Notes: generated by a model from the sequence alone, not told the origin. DNA of 15,557 nt from Desulfuromusa sp. (GCA_029933365.1 JAOZOH010000066.1:1-15557), one strand, 5' to 3'; positions 5,833 to 13,834 are shown, counted from the first letter of the stretch. Translations and numbers: made by a program.

Positions 5833-7200
5833 TCAACTATTTTTCAATTTACGGTAGAGGGTTTTACGATCAACCCCCAACAGGCGAGCTGCCAGTGTGC
5901 GATTGTCGTCCAACTGCTCGAGAACCTGATGAATATAGCGACGTTCCATTTCGTCCAGAGGGACAATATTCCCTTCATCAACCAGGCTAACTGGTAGTGG
6001 AGCTCTCCCCTTGGGGTGTCTGATCTGCTCGGGAAAATCTTCGACAGTCAGCTGATCATGGAGGGTTAACGCCAACGCACGCTCAATCACATTACGCAGT
6101 TCACGGACATTTCCTGGCCAGTGGTATGCCAGTAAACAAGCTGCTGCGGGCTGAGCCAATCCAACCACCGATTTGTTGAAGCGTTGACTGAGCTGTTGGA
6201 TAAATTTGAATGCCAACAGCAAAATATCATTACCGCGGTCACGTAAGGGTTGCAGTTCCAATTGAATCACATTCAGCCGGTAGAATAGGTCACTGCGAAA
6301 CTGTCCGGTTGCAACCCTTTCTTCTAAGTCTCGATGGCTGGCAGCCAACACCCGGACATCACAATCAATTTCACTACTCCCACCCAATGGACGAACTTTA
6401 TGATCCTCCAGAACACGCAGCAGTTTGGGTTGCAGCGCTAGGGGGAGCTCGGCAATCTCATCCAGCAACAGGGTTCCGCCGGAAGCTTCTACAAACAACC
6501 CTTTGCGCGCCTCCCGAGCATCGGTAAAGGCACCTCGGACATGGCCAAACAATTCACTTTCGAGTAAGTTTTCTGGCAATGCCGCACAGTTTATCGCCAC
6601 AAACGGCCCCTCATGGCGATTACTTTGGCGGTGCAGCGCCCGGGCAACCAATTCTTTTCCGGTTCCACTTTCACCGCTGATCAATACCGATGTGTCGAGA
6701 TCTGCAATCCGGATAATCTGTTGTTTAATATTTTGTAATCCCAGGCTTTCACCCAGCAGTTCATCATCGGGTTGTTGACGCCGCACCTGCTCTTTGAGAA
6801 GTCGCACCTTTTCCTGTAAATGGCGATGTTGCAACGCTCGTTTCAGAGAAATACTGAGCAGGTCAAGGTCAACCGGTTTGGTAACAAAGTCGTACGCTCC
6901 GGCTCTGAGAGCAGCAATTGCGGTTTCCAGACTGCCAAACGCCGTCATAATGACTACTGGTAGATCAGGGCGATTGCTATGCAGTTCCGCACAGAATTCG
7001 ATGCCGCTTGTCCCTGGCATATTTAAATCTGTCAGAACAACATCTATATCCTGCTGGTGGAGCAATTTGCGGGCATCAGTTACCTTAAGAGCCGTCCAGA
7101 TACGGTGCCCACGGCGACTGAGATCTTCTTCAAGCAGCTCACATAATGCCTGATCATCATCGATCACCAGAATTCGACCCGGCAAATTGTTTTCCGTCAT
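5833..7200 (-). CDS. NtrC-family sigma-54-dependent response regulator
   Basis: 455 residues in three parts. The receiver (about 8-122) has acidic DDD 14-16, phosphoacceptor D58 (LTDLNMPG), T86 and K108. The AAA+ domain (about 148-385) has Walker A GESGTGKE (176-183), Walker B GGTLLLDE (241-248), arginine fingers near R302/R308 (FRSDLFYRLN) and sensor II WPGNVREL (361-368). The DNA-binding part is a Fis-type helix-turn-helix (about 433-452, TLAARLLGVDRKTLYRKL). The sigma-54 contact loop reads GAFTDA (223-228) instead of the consensus GAFTGA, a variant that occurs in functional relatives. GGAG precedes ATG by seven bases. The start overlaps the kinase stop by four bases, so the two are coupled. 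The UAS pair and sigma-54 promoter just downstream point to the receiver-degP operon as target. Confidence 0.95.
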   Translation of the reverse strand: MTENNLPGRILVIDDDQALCELLEEDLSRRGHRIWTALKVTDARKLLHQQDIDVVLTDLNMPGTSGIEFCAELHSNRPDLPVVIMTAFGSLETAIAALRAGAYDFVTKPVDLDLLSISLKRALQHRHLQEKVRLLKEQVRRQQPDDELLGESLGLQNIKQQIIRIADLDTSVLISGESGTGKELVARALHRQSNRHEGPFVAINCAALPENLLESELFGHVRGAFTDAREARKGLFVEASGGTLLLDEIAELPLALQPKLLRVLEDHKVRPLGGSSEIDCDVRVLAASHRDLEERVATGQFRSDLFYRLNVIQLELQPLRDRGNDILLLAFKFIQQLSQRFNKSVVGLAQPAAACLLAYHWPGNVRELRNVIERALALTLHDQLTVEDFPEQIRHPKGRAPLPVSLVDEGNIVPLDEMERRYIHQVLEQLDDNRTLAARLLGVDRKTLYRKLKNS

Positions 7201-8675
7201 GCCAGTTCTCCACTTTGAACCTGAGGCAAGTAGACACTGAAACAGCTCCCCTCGCCGGGAGTACTCTCGACCTCAATCCAACCACCATGTTCTTCAATAA
7301 TTCCATGAGCAATCGACAATCCAAGGCCGGTTCCCTGCCCAACATCCTTGGTCGTAAAGAATGGATCAAATATTTGTCGTAACCGCTCCGGTTCGATACC
7401 GATACCCTGATCGCAAACCTTCAGTTTAACCCAGGTAGCATCCTTCTGTTCAATGTTTTCTGGTGGGATCACATCAGGGGCGTTGGAGCTGTTCAAAGTT
7501 ATTTCTCCACCATCCGGCATTGCCTGAATCGCATTCAGGGTCAGATTGAGTAAGACCTGTTGCAACTGTCCTGGATCTACATGAACCTGCAGAGGCACGG
7601 TGGTCTCGTTTATCACCAGATCAATCCTTTTTTCATGGGCTGTCGGTTCCAGTAAAGGTTGGACTCCGCGCAATACTGCGTTGAGATCAACCGTCTGTTT
7701 ACGCGCTTTTCCCCGTCTGGCAAAGCTGAGTAATTGGCGCATAATCACGGTCATCCGTTCGGCCTGTTCACCAATAATTCTGGCTGAACGAGACGCGTCT
7801 TCCGGTTCTAGTTCTGCACTGCAAATCAGCTTGGCACGACCTGCTATGACGTTCAACGGTGTCCCCAGTTCATGAGCCATCCCGGCGGAGAGTTGCCCTA
7901 ACGTTGCCAGCCTCTCAGTATGACGTAATTTTTCCAGGGCTTCATATTTTGCGTCGTTAGCGACCTGTGCTGCCTCTTGAGCTTCAGCCAGCTGTCCACG
8001 CATCCTCTCTATGGTCCCGGAGAGCTCAGAAAATTCATCACGACCGGGTAAATTGACACTGGTGGTCAAATCTCCAGTTCCAATCCGTTCCGCTTGAGCC
8101 CGTAATTTACGCATTGGACGGCTAATCCAGATACTTCCAAGTACCCCCATAAACAGTAAACCTGAGGCAATGGACAGCCCCACCACGATTGCTGAACGGC
8201 GAAGACTTTCCTGAACATAATCGTGCATTTCGTCCATCGATTCAGAAAGTTCAATCGCTCCTATTCGCCCATCTTCGGTTATCAAAGGGAGATATGTCAG
8301 GAGAAAATCCTGACCATCGGACGACCCGGCCAGCAGTGCCACAGTCTCTTCATTGGACAGGTCGCCCAGTTGATCAAGAGGAACCCGTGGCTGGTATTGG
8401 GTCGCAACATCATCTTCAATCCAGACCCAGCGCACCAAGGTTCGCGAATAATCTTGATTAGCTTTTTTCAGAAACGCGATTGCGACTTCTTCGCCACGTT
8501 GTTGCCACAATTCTGTCACGAGAAAGCGTAAACTTTCACCAATATGGCGTGCTTCACGGCTGAGATTTTTTTTCAGCTGCTCCCGTTCCCGCTGGATTGA
8601 AAAATAGCTATAGGCAGAAAAAACCAGGGCTACCCCAAGGAGAACAGCAAAAGTTATTTTGATAGTCAGACGCAT
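7197..8675 (-). CDS. Membrane sensor histidine kinase, partner of the NtrC-type regulator
   Basis: 492 residues. Membrane helix 1 (about 7-26) and helix 2 (about 161-184) enclose a periplasmic sensor region of about 130 residues that I do not recognise. A HAMP linker (about 184-237) and a coiled coil precede the HisKA domain with phosphoacceptor H268 (SAGMAHELGTPLNV). The ATPase domain shows the N box (NLTLNAIQAM, N381), G1 DQGIGI (422-427), F box FDPFFTTK (436-443) and G2 GTGLGL (448-453). The type matches kinases that pair with sigma-54 activators (NtrB/ZraS-like). The gene overlaps the regulator by four bases (ATGA). The ribosome binding site is weak (GAGAAATGAATCG before ATG). A periplasmic sensor next to a periplasmic protease suggests an envelope-stress input; the ligand is unknown. 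Confidence 0.94.
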   Translation of the reverse strand: MRLTIKITFAVLLGVALVFSAYSYFSIQREREQLKKNLSREARHIGESLRFLVTELWQQRGEEVAIAFLKKANQDYSRTLVRWVWIEDDVATQYQPRVPLDQLGDLSNEETVALLAGSSDGQDFLLTYLPLITEDGRIGAIELSESMDEMHDYVQESLRRSAIVVGLSIASGLLFMGVLGSIWISRPMRKLRAQAERIGTGDLTTSVNLPGRDEFSELSGTIERMRGQLAEAQEAAQVANDAKYEALEKLRHTERLATLGQLSAGMAHELGTPLNVIAGRAKLICSAELEPEDASRSARIIGEQAERMTVIMRQLLSFARRGKARKQTVDLNAVLRGVQPLLEPTAHEKRIDLVINETTVPLQVHVDPGQLQQVLLNLTLNAIQAMPDGGEITLNSSNAPDVIPPENIEQKDATWVKLKVCDQGIGIEPERLRQIFDPFFTTKDVGQGTGLGLSIAHGIIEEHGGWIEVESTPGEGSCFSVYLPQVQSGELA

Positions 8676-8712
8676 CGATTCATTTCTCAGCTAAGGAACT
8701 CAAACAGGTTCT

Positions 8713-8742
8713 AATCTTGCGTTGCTCTGAGCAGCTTGTCAA
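8713..8742 (-). promoter_or_regulatory. Possible sigma-70 type promoter of the kinase-regulator operon
   Basis: A perfect TTGACA -35 lies at 8742-8737, but the -10 is poor (AAGATT near 8718-8713, 18-base spacing). The -35 sits inside an imperfect 17-bp palindrome: on the plus strand GCAGCTTG, T, CAAGCAGC, with seven of eight arm bases matching. This could be an operator. No -24/-12 element is present, so the operon does not appear to be sigma-54 driven. Confidence 0.35.
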
Positions 8743-8765
8743 GCAGCAGTAAAACTCCTCGGAAG

Positions 8766-8796
8766 AAACAAAAGCCCGATCAAATTGACCGGGCTT
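8766..8796 (-). terminator. Intrinsic terminator of the tat operon
   Basis: On the minus strand AAGCCCG (8796-8790) pairs with CGGGCTT (8778-8772). The stem is extended inward by a G-U pair and TC/GA around the loop AATTT, and is followed by TTGTTT. The G-U pair exists only in minus-strand RNA. It lies about 95 bases after the tatC stop and before the kinase gene. Confidence 0.75.
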
Positions 8797-8890
8797 CTAT
8801 AGAATCACCATCAATTTTGATGCACTCACAAAAATGAATCAGATGGCTAAGCAAAAATTTTGACGGTTGCGTAAAAAAGAGTCCGCTGGA

Positions 8891-9664
8891 TCAACTTGAA
8901 TCTGCATCTGTCTCTTCATCATCGTCTTCGTCATCAACGGCAACTTTTTCCTTGCCGAACATGCGGGCAACAATAATCCCCACTTCATATAAAATAATAA
9001 ACGGCAACGCGATAGAGGCCTGTGAGAAAATATCGGGTGGCGTTAAGACCGCCCCCATGACAAAAGCCAACAACAGTGCGAATTTACGATTTTTCGACAG
9101 CCATTTATGATCGACAATCCCCAGCCGGGCAAGAAAAAAAATTACGATAGGCAACTCAAAAACCAATCCGAAAGCCACCAGTAAACGGGAAGCCATGGTT
9201 AAGTAGGCACCCATCGACAACATCGCATTAACCCCGCCAACATTGGTTCCATAATTGATCAGAAAAGAAAAGATCATCGGAAAGACAAAAGTAAAACCAA
9301 AATAGGTACCGGTGCCAAAACAGAGAGAACTGAAAAAAACAAAGGGAATCGCCAGGCGTTTTTCATGGCCATAGAGGGCAGGGGCGATAAAACTCCAGAC
9401 TTGCCAAATGATAATGGGAAAGGAAACCACCAGCCCGGCCAATGCTGAAACTTTAAGGATAGTAAAAAAGGGTTCGGTGGCGTTGATAAAAACCAGAGAA
9501 CTCCCTTCAGGTAGCGCTTGGCGCACCGGTGCCGCGATAAATTCAAACAGTTTTTCACCAAAGCTGTAGCAACCTAAAAAAGCAACCAGCCAGGCAATTG
9601 CAGAAATCACCAACCGCTTGCGCAATTCACCCAAGTGATCAGATATTGCCATACCGTCAGACAT
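8891..9664 (-). CDS. tatC: Sec-independent protein translocase TatC
   Basis: 257 residues with six membrane helices, the normal TatC size. TatC is the membrane receptor for folded proteins that carry a twin-arginine signal. The N-terminal signature [11 protein letters not shown] (8-18, with the conserved Glu E13), the first-periplasmic-loop sequence NATEPFF (61-67), and [16 protein letters not shown] (169-184, with the conserved Glu E170) are all present. The last 15 residues form an unusually acidic tail ([14 protein letters not shown]). Its start overlaps the end of the TatB-like gene by eight bases; GGAG lies ten bases before ATG, inside that gene, so the two are one operon. Confidence 0.95.
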   Translation of the reverse strand: MSDGMAISDHLGELRKRLVISAIAWLVAFLGCYSFGEKLFEFIAAPVRQALPEGSSLVFINATEPFFTILKVSALAGLVVSFPIIIWQVWSFIAPALYGHEKRLAIPFVFFSSLCFGTGTYFGFTFVFPMIFSFLINYGTNVGGVNAMLSMGAYLTMASRLLVAFGLVFELPIVIFFLARLGIVDHKWLSKNRKFALLLAFVMGAVLTPPDIFSQASIALPFIILYEVGIIVARMFGKEKVAVDDEDDDEETDADSS

Positions 9665-10037
9665 TATGCTTTAGCTCCGCATCTTTGTCCGATGTTTCAG
9701 CCATTTTTTCAGCATTATTTTTTGTTACCGCCTCTGCTGTCTCGACAGTGGAATCCTCTGCCAAAGGATTCTCCTTTTCAACTTCAAGGCGGGAGAGTGC
9801 TTCGTCTGCATTTGCGGGAATTTTCTGTTCACCCCGTGCCATAACTTCTTTATTATGGCGCTCATCTTCCGCCTTAATTTCTAGATCAATGGTACTTTTC
9901 AGATCATTGGTTGCACGTTTGAATTCTGCGAACCCCTTACCAAGAGAGCGAGCCAGATCGGGAAGTTTTTTTGGTCCCAGGATAATCAACGCCAATGCGG
10001 CGATGAGAATCATTTCTGTCATTCCGATGCCAAACAT
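9657..10037 (-). CDS. tatB: TatA/TatB-family translocase subunit (TatB-like)
   Basis: 126 residues. A single N-terminal membrane helix (about 7-20, with E8 near its start) is followed by the hinge GPKKLP (21-26) and an amphipathic helix ([21 protein letters not shown]). A long, charged, probably disordered tail follows. GPKKLP and the long tail resemble TatB more than TatA, but the families grade into one another. It forms or recruits the translocation channel with TatC. I chose ATG at 10037, with AGGA eight bases upstream; a TTG one codon earlier is possible but unneeded. It is the first gene of the operon with tatC. Confidence 0.85.
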   Translation of the reverse strand: MFGIGMTEMILIAALALIILGPKKLPDLARSLGKGFAEFKRATNDLKSTIDLEIKAEDERHNKEVMARGEQKIPANADEALSRLEVEKENPLAEDSTVETAEAVTKNNAEKMAETSDKDAELKHNV

Positions 10038-10086
10038 CAATATTTTCCTCTCGTTTTAATATTCTTATACTGTCAATACCAGCACC

Positions 10087-10121
10087 TAAAGGGAGCGGCA
10101 AGAGCGGACATAAACCCTTTA
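10087..10121. promoter_or_regulatory. Inverted repeat in the tatB/nadA divergent region
   Basis: TAAAGGG (10087-10093) and CCCTTTA (10115-10121) are exact reverse complements around a 21-base centre, which itself holds two AGCGG copies in direct order. The repeat lies 50-85 bases upstream of tatB. A regulatory role is possible but unsupported. No convincing tat promoter was found; an AT-rich TATAAG just downstream is the best -10 candidate. Confidence 0.25.
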
Positions 10122-10180
10122 ATTCAGCGAGAATAGCCTTACAGGAAACAGCTGTCAAGCACTCCGAACAGGCAGAAAGA

Positions 10181-10210
10181 TTGACATGCCAAGGGGTGCT
10201 AGTCTACCAT
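10181..10210 (+). promoter_or_regulatory. Sigma-70 type promoter of nadA
   Basis: A perfect TTGACA (10181-10186) is followed after 18 bases by TACCAT (10205-10210, four of six). Transcription would begin near 10217, giving a leader of about 38 bases that holds GAGGTGA (10239-10245), nine bases before the nadA ATG. Confidence 0.5.
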
Positions 10211-10254
10211 CTGGTCTAATTTTTTACCCCTATAATCAGAGGTGAGTCAGAACA

Positions 10255-11172
10255 ATGAACCAAGTAAAATTACAACAGCAAATCAAACAATTGGCTGCCG
10301 ACAAAAATGCACTCCTCATCGCACACAATTATGAACGTGACGAAATCCAGGAAATTGCTGACATCACCGGTGATTCACTGGCTTTGTCAATAGAGGCACA
10401 AAAAACAGACAAGCAGATTATTGTTTTCTGTGGGGTCCATTTTATGGCGGAAAGTGCGGCAATTCTTGCCCCGGAAAAAACGGTTCTGCTCCCACGTGCT
10501 GATGCGGGGTGCCCAATGGCTGACATGGTAACTGCCAAAGGGATGCGGCAGATGAAACGGCAGCATCCGGAGGCCACAGTAGTGACCTACGTCAATTCGA
10601 GTGCGGCGGTCAAAGCTGAAAGTGACATTTGCTGTACCAGCTCAAATGCTGTCAGTGTAGCTCGCTCAGTCGCTGCAAAAAAACTTTTGCTGGTTCCCGA
10701 TCGGAATCTGGGTCGCTACATCGCCAGTCAGGTTCCAGAAAAAGAGTGTATCTGTTGGGAAGGATACTGCCCGGTTCATGATCAGCTGAAGGTTGAGGAG
10801 ATCCAACAGGCAAAAACTGATCATCCTGAGGCCCTATTCATGGTTCACCCGGAATGCCAGCCCGAGATTCTGGAGTTGGCCGACCATATTTGTTCAACCA
10901 GTGGCATGTATGAGTTTGCCGCAAAGAGTCCAGCTAAGACGTTTATTGTCGGGACAGAAAACGGGATCCTCTGGCGATTGCGCAAAGAAAATCCGGATAA
11001 GGAATTTATTGTGCCAAGCCCGGTTCTGGTTTGTCGAGATATGAAGCTGACCCGCCTGGAAGATGTCTTGCGCTGTCTGGAAACCATGGAGCCCCGGATC
11101 ACCGTTGCCGAAGATATTCGCATCAAAGCCAGACAGGCATTAGATAAAATGTTGGCGGTGCCGCGAGACTAG
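10255..11172 (+). CDS. nadA: Quinolinate synthase NadA
   Basis: 305 residues, the usual length for the short form. NadA condenses iminoaspartate with dihydroxyacetone phosphate to quinolinate in de novo NAD synthesis, using a [4Fe-4S] cluster with three cysteine ligands. The expected cysteines are C86 (ADAGCPMAD), C172 (CWEGYCPVH) and C260 ([15 protein letters not shown]). Other family signatures are [22 protein letters not shown] near the N terminus, [21 protein letters not shown] (112-132), MVHPEC (196-201) and STSGMYEF (214-221). A strong ribosome binding site supports the start. No nadB or nadC is adjacent. The stop codon directly abuts that of the facing small gene, with no terminator between. 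Confidence 0.96.
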   Translation: MNQVKLQQQIKQLAADKNALLIAHNYERDEIQEIADITGDSLALSIEAQKTDKQIIVFCGVHFMAESAAILAPEKTVLLPRADAGCPMADMVTAKGMRQMKRQHPEATVVTYVNSSAAVKAESDICCTSSNAVSVARSVAAKKLLLVPDRNLGRYIASQVPEKECICWEGYCPVHDQLKVEEIQQAKTDHPEALFMVHPECQPEILELADHICSTSGMYEFAAKSPAKTFIVGTENGILWRLRKENPDKEFIVPSPVLVCRDMKLTRLEDVLRCLETMEPRITVAEDIRIKARQALDKMLAVPRD

Positions 11173-11541
11173 TTATTGCACCGTGGGAGCGGGTTTATCC
11201 TTAGGCATCGATTCCGGAAAACTCTGTGCAATCTTCAGCATGGCCGTTTCTACTTCCGCCTTCATTTTAGCAAAACCAGCTTCACTGAGCTGCAAAGTTG
11301 ACTCACTTAAGCGCAACACCAGCTCCTCTTTTTCAAGCTGTCTAAGCCCTTTAAGTAGGGCTAGCTTGATCTTTTTTTCATCGGTCTCATCGCCTACCAT
11401 CTTGACAAAACGATTTGCCAGCTCCACATTTTTGGCATTGATTAACTCTTCTTGGGCAAAAGAAACATTTGCCTGTTTTACAAATTTACTCAAAAACAGA
11501 AACGTAACTGTTTGCCATAAGTCTTTATTATACGCAGTCAT
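11173..11541 (-). CDS. Hypothetical protein, possibly winged-helix-like
   Basis: 122 residues, not recognised. It is soluble and rich in Lys, Glu and Leu. The segment about 58-97 (KLALLKGLRQLEKEELVLRL, then SESTLQLSEAGFAKMKAE) has the helix-helix-strand-turn-strand rhythm of a winged helix, but the resemblance is loose. The C terminus is proline-rich (PESMPKDKPAPTVQ) and probably unstructured. AAGGA lies eight bases before ATG, which supports a real gene. It is the last of three small minus-strand genes, 39 bases below the next, probably in one transcript. Its stop abuts the nadA stop. Confidence 0.6.
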   Translation of the reverse strand: MTAYNKDLWQTVTFLFLSKFVKQANVSFAQEELINAKNVELANRFVKMVGDETDEKKIKLALLKGLRQLEKEELVLRLSESTLQLSEAGFAKMKAEVETAMLKIAQSFPESMPKDKPAPTVQ

Positions 11542-11580
11542 ATAAAATGTCCTTTCACAACCAGAGAGATCAAATTTTGC

Positions 11581-11901
11581 TTATGGCGCATCAGGCAGAT
11601 GAACCTGGAAGAAATCATCCCACAATTGATCCAGTTGTCGACAAGCATCCGCCAATGGTAGAGCTTTCCAGCGTGACTTTCCAGCCTGATCATTTCCGAC
11701 GATGTGACAAAGTTTCAACCGCTTTAATTTATCCAGAGCATCGGCTATTTCAAAATTTATCGGTGTAGCGTAGGTCTCTGCGAACCAGTCTTCAATCGCC
11801 GTATCCAGCTCTGCAGCAAAGAGAGTGCTGCGAGATAAACGGTTCACCAACTCCCCTTTATCCACGGGAATAAATCGTTCTCTAGTAGAAAAGTCTGTCA
11901 T
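11581..11901 (-). CDS. Small protein resembling the two ends of DUF3754 proteins
   Basis: 106 residues. The N-terminal TRERFIPVDKGELVNRLS resembles the opening of DUF3754 (TMEM143-like) proteins. The C-terminal part (INFEIADALDKLKRLKLC, then RWKALPLADACRQLDQLW, then DDFF) resembles their C-terminal module. The long central, membrane-containing part of that family is absent. The comparison is from memory and needs a profile search. I chose ATG 11901, with GGGAGAG nine bases upstream, over the TTG at 11934. It probably shares a transcript with the two neighbouring small genes. Its function is unknown. Confidence 0.55.
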   Translation of the reverse strand: MTDFSTRERFIPVDKGELVNRLSRSTLFAAELDTAIEDWFAETYATPINFEIADALDKLKRLKLCHIVGNDQAGKSRWKALPLADACRQLDQLWDDFFQVHLPDAP

Positions 11902-12008
11902 TGGATATTGCTCTCCCAGCTCGCTATAAAACAAAATCCTCTAAAAACAGCCTGTCTATCCGCAAAGAATACAAATTTTATCGCTGCCATATATCGACGT
12001 CAGTCTGG

Positions 12009-12449
12009 TTATTGTTCCAGAGGTAAAGCACTGAGCTTGATTCTGAGATCTTCTTTGTGTGCAGCCAGCAGCGACAAAGCATTTTCGACATATTCTTGAG
12101 AATTAATTTCGTCACCAACATATCTTTGCAACAACTCCAGCCATTGATCATGAATCTGGCAATGCCCCAAAGTGTTATCGTCTTGTAACGGACAATCCGG
12201 ACATTTATGGTCTAAAACTTCCTTGGCAACAATTTCTTTATTCCAGGCTTTTCGATACTCACTGGCATATTGCTCAATCCATTGAATTGCACGTGATCCT
12301 CTTTCCTCTGGCTGGTATTGGTTGATGTGCGTATTTATCTCCTGCAATTGTTTTTTAAAAAACTCCCCAGAATGCAAAGAGAGTTCCTGATTGAAACCAG
12401 CAAAACGCAGAATCAATGCAAACACGGAATCATCAATTGTTTGGGTCAT
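12009..12449 (-). CDS. Hypothetical protein with a Cys/His metal-binding motif
   Basis: 146 residues, mostly helical and soluble. The central stretch HKCPDCPL (81-88) plus GHCQIH (95-100) gives H81, C83, C86, H96, C97 and H100, enough ligands for a zinc or iron-sulfur site. It is followed by QWLELLQRYVGDEINSQEYV. No family could be named. GGAG lies seven bases before ATG. It is the first of the three small minus-strand genes (gaps of 107 and 39 bases to the next two), so it may head a small operon. Confidence 0.6.
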   Translation of the reverse strand: MTQTIDDSVFALILRFAGFNQELSLHSGEFFKKQLQEINTHINQYQPEERGSRAIQWIEQYASEYRKAWNKEIVAKEVLDHKCPDCPLQDDNTLGHCQIHDQWLELLQRYVGDEINSQEYVENALSLLAAHKEDLRIKLSALPLEQ

Positions 12450-12568
12450 ATTTATTTTCTCCGATTTGGCATTATGGTAGGGACCAAATGTTTAAATCGC
12501 TTTACAACCTCAAAGCTAGAAACATGACTGCGTATTCCTGATGCATATTTCCTTTTCTTATTTATAAC

Positions 12569-12585
12569 GTGATTGATTAAATCAC
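12569..12585. promoter_or_regulatory. Inverted repeat upstream of the small-gene cluster
   Basis: GTGATT (12569-12574) and AATCAC (12580-12585) are exact reverse complements around GATTA. The half-sites look somewhat like those of Crp/Fnr proteins, but the spacing fits neither the Crp (TGTGA-N6-TCACA) nor the Fnr (TTGAT-N4-ATCAA) consensus. It lies 120 bases upstream of the Cys/His gene and 30 bases after the oxidoreductase stop. The rest of the 166-base gap shows nothing definite. Confidence 0.3.
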
Positions 12586-12615
12586 AATACTTTTTTAGTC
12601 GTGTTTGGGCAGGAT

Positions 12616-13809
12616 TTATGATGCCGGCAATCCCTTAACATAACACCGTACCGGGATATTATTTGGAACAGCAGCTAAACACTTGTTACAAGAAATACAG
12701 GCAACGGCTTCAGCCTTTCCTTCTTTGATCCTTTTCACTATCAGAGGTTCTCTAATAAAGGGACGGCTCATAGAAATACAGTCAGCATATTGCTTCCCTA
12801 ATATCTCCTCCATTTCTTTCACTTTCCGCAAACCACCGACAAGAAACAAAGGGGTTTTTCCAAGGACAGGTTTTAGCAACTTTGCAACTTCAAGATTGTA
12901 TGGTTCCTCAAGGTCACACTTTCCCTCCAGACGTTTCATCATTAACGTTCCCAATGGTCTTTTCCAGAAAGGGAGACTCTGCACCAATTCCTTTACCGGA
13001 ACATCACCCCGACACATGTTCATAAAAGAGTAGACACTTGATCCGCAGCTTATCTCCAATCCATCGATCCCCAGATCCGACAGCCACTTGGCATATGTAA
13101 CCGCCAAAGAAGGAGTTATTCCCTCTTCTGGCGTATAGTCGTGAGTATTTAGTTTCACCAAGATCGGCATTCCTTGTGGCACCGTATTCCTGATCTCTAC
13201 AATGAGCTCTTTTAAAAAACGAAACCGATTAGCATCGGAGCCGCCCCATTCATCTTCTCTTTGATTGAAAAAAGGGGAAAGGAACTGGTTGATCAAGTAG
13301 CAATGTGCGGCATGTAACTGAATTCCATCCGCGCCAGCTTCGACTGCTCGACCTGCCGCTTTCCCAAAAGCCTGGATCACCTCTTGAATTTCAGCTTCAC
13401 TCATCTCCTTGGGCTTAAAAAAATGAAAGGGATCCCTTCCTTTACTGGAAGGTCCGATGGGGGTCTGCCCGATCATGGCTTTTGTCGTCTGCCTCCCGGC
13501 ATGGGCCAATTGAAATGCTACCTTGCCACCTTCTTGATGGACGGCTTCAACAAGTCTCCTTAAGCCGGGAATCATATCATCGTTATGAATTCCAGTTTGA
13601 TATCCATAAGCCCGGCCCAAGGGGTGAACAAACATGTAGCCGGGAATAATAAGCCCCACTTCCCCTTTTGCCAAAATTTGATATCTCTTAATCAGCTTAT
13701 CGCTTATCTCACCCGCTTCTAAGGCCATAACTTCGTATGTTGCAGAATGGATAAATCGGTTCTTGATCTGTACATTTCCCAAATTTATTGGTGTAAAAAG
13801 AATAGACAT
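12616..13809 (-). CDS. Old Yellow Enzyme-family NADH:flavin oxidoreductase with C-terminal cysteine motif
   Basis: 397 residues. A flavin-binding TIM barrel begins with LFTPINLGNVQIKNRFIHSA (4-23) and contains FQLAHAGRQT (99-108), the active-site stretch LHAAHCYLINQFLSP (165-179, with H166, H169 and Y171) and GLEISCG (250-256). The phosphate-binding end is VGGL (324-327) and SMSRPFIREP (346-355). The C terminus carries CISCNKC (C371, C374, C377) and C389, the place where dienoyl-CoA-reductase-type relatives hold a [4Fe-4S] cluster, but the second NAD(P)-binding domain of those long enzymes is absent. The likely role is reduction of an activated double bond; the substrate is unknown. I chose ATG 13809 because AGGAA lies seven bases upstream, the homologous start aligns there, and a promoter lies within the longer frame that begins at 13872. 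Confidence 0.88.
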   Translation of the reverse strand: MSILFTPINLGNVQIKNRFIHSATYEVMALEAGEISDKLIKRYQILAKGEVGLIIPGYMFVHPLGRAYGYQTGIHNDDMIPGLRRLVEAVHQEGGKVAFQLAHAGRQTTKAMIGQTPIGPSSKGRDPFHFFKPKEMSEAEIQEVIQAFGKAAGRAVEAGADGIQLHAAHCYLINQFLSPFFNQREDEWGGSDANRFRFLKELIVEIRNTVPQGMPILVKLNTHDYTPEEGITPSLAVTYAKWLSDLGIDGLEISCGSSVYSFMNMCRGDVPVKELVQSLPFWKRPLGTLMMKRLEGKCDLEEPYNLEVAKLLKPVLGKTPLFLVGGLRKVKEMEEILGKQYADCISMSRPFIREPLIVKRIKEGKAEAVACISCNKCLAAVPNNIPVRCYVKGLPAS

Positions 13810-13834
13810 GGAGCGCTTCCTGTTAATTGTATCG

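Noticed and set aside
9937..10158. 73-codon minus-strand frame overlapping the start of the TatB-like gene
   Set aside because: It covers the conserved TatB membrane helix in another frame and has no family features.
10231..10236. Perfect TATAAT just before nadA
   Set aside because: No -35 is found at suitable distance, and a start at about 10243 would cut off the GAGGTGA ribosome binding site.
12569..12596. GTGATT/AATCAC hairpin followed by a T-run on the plus strand as a terminator
   Set aside because: No plus-strand gene ends there, the stem is only six AT-rich pairs, and on the minus strand no T-run follows.
13727..13739. ATAACTTCGTATG, 12 of 13 bases of a loxP arm
   Set aside because: It lies inside the OYE-family coding sequence (residues SATYEVMA), has no spacer or second arm, and is explained by the conserved protein motif.
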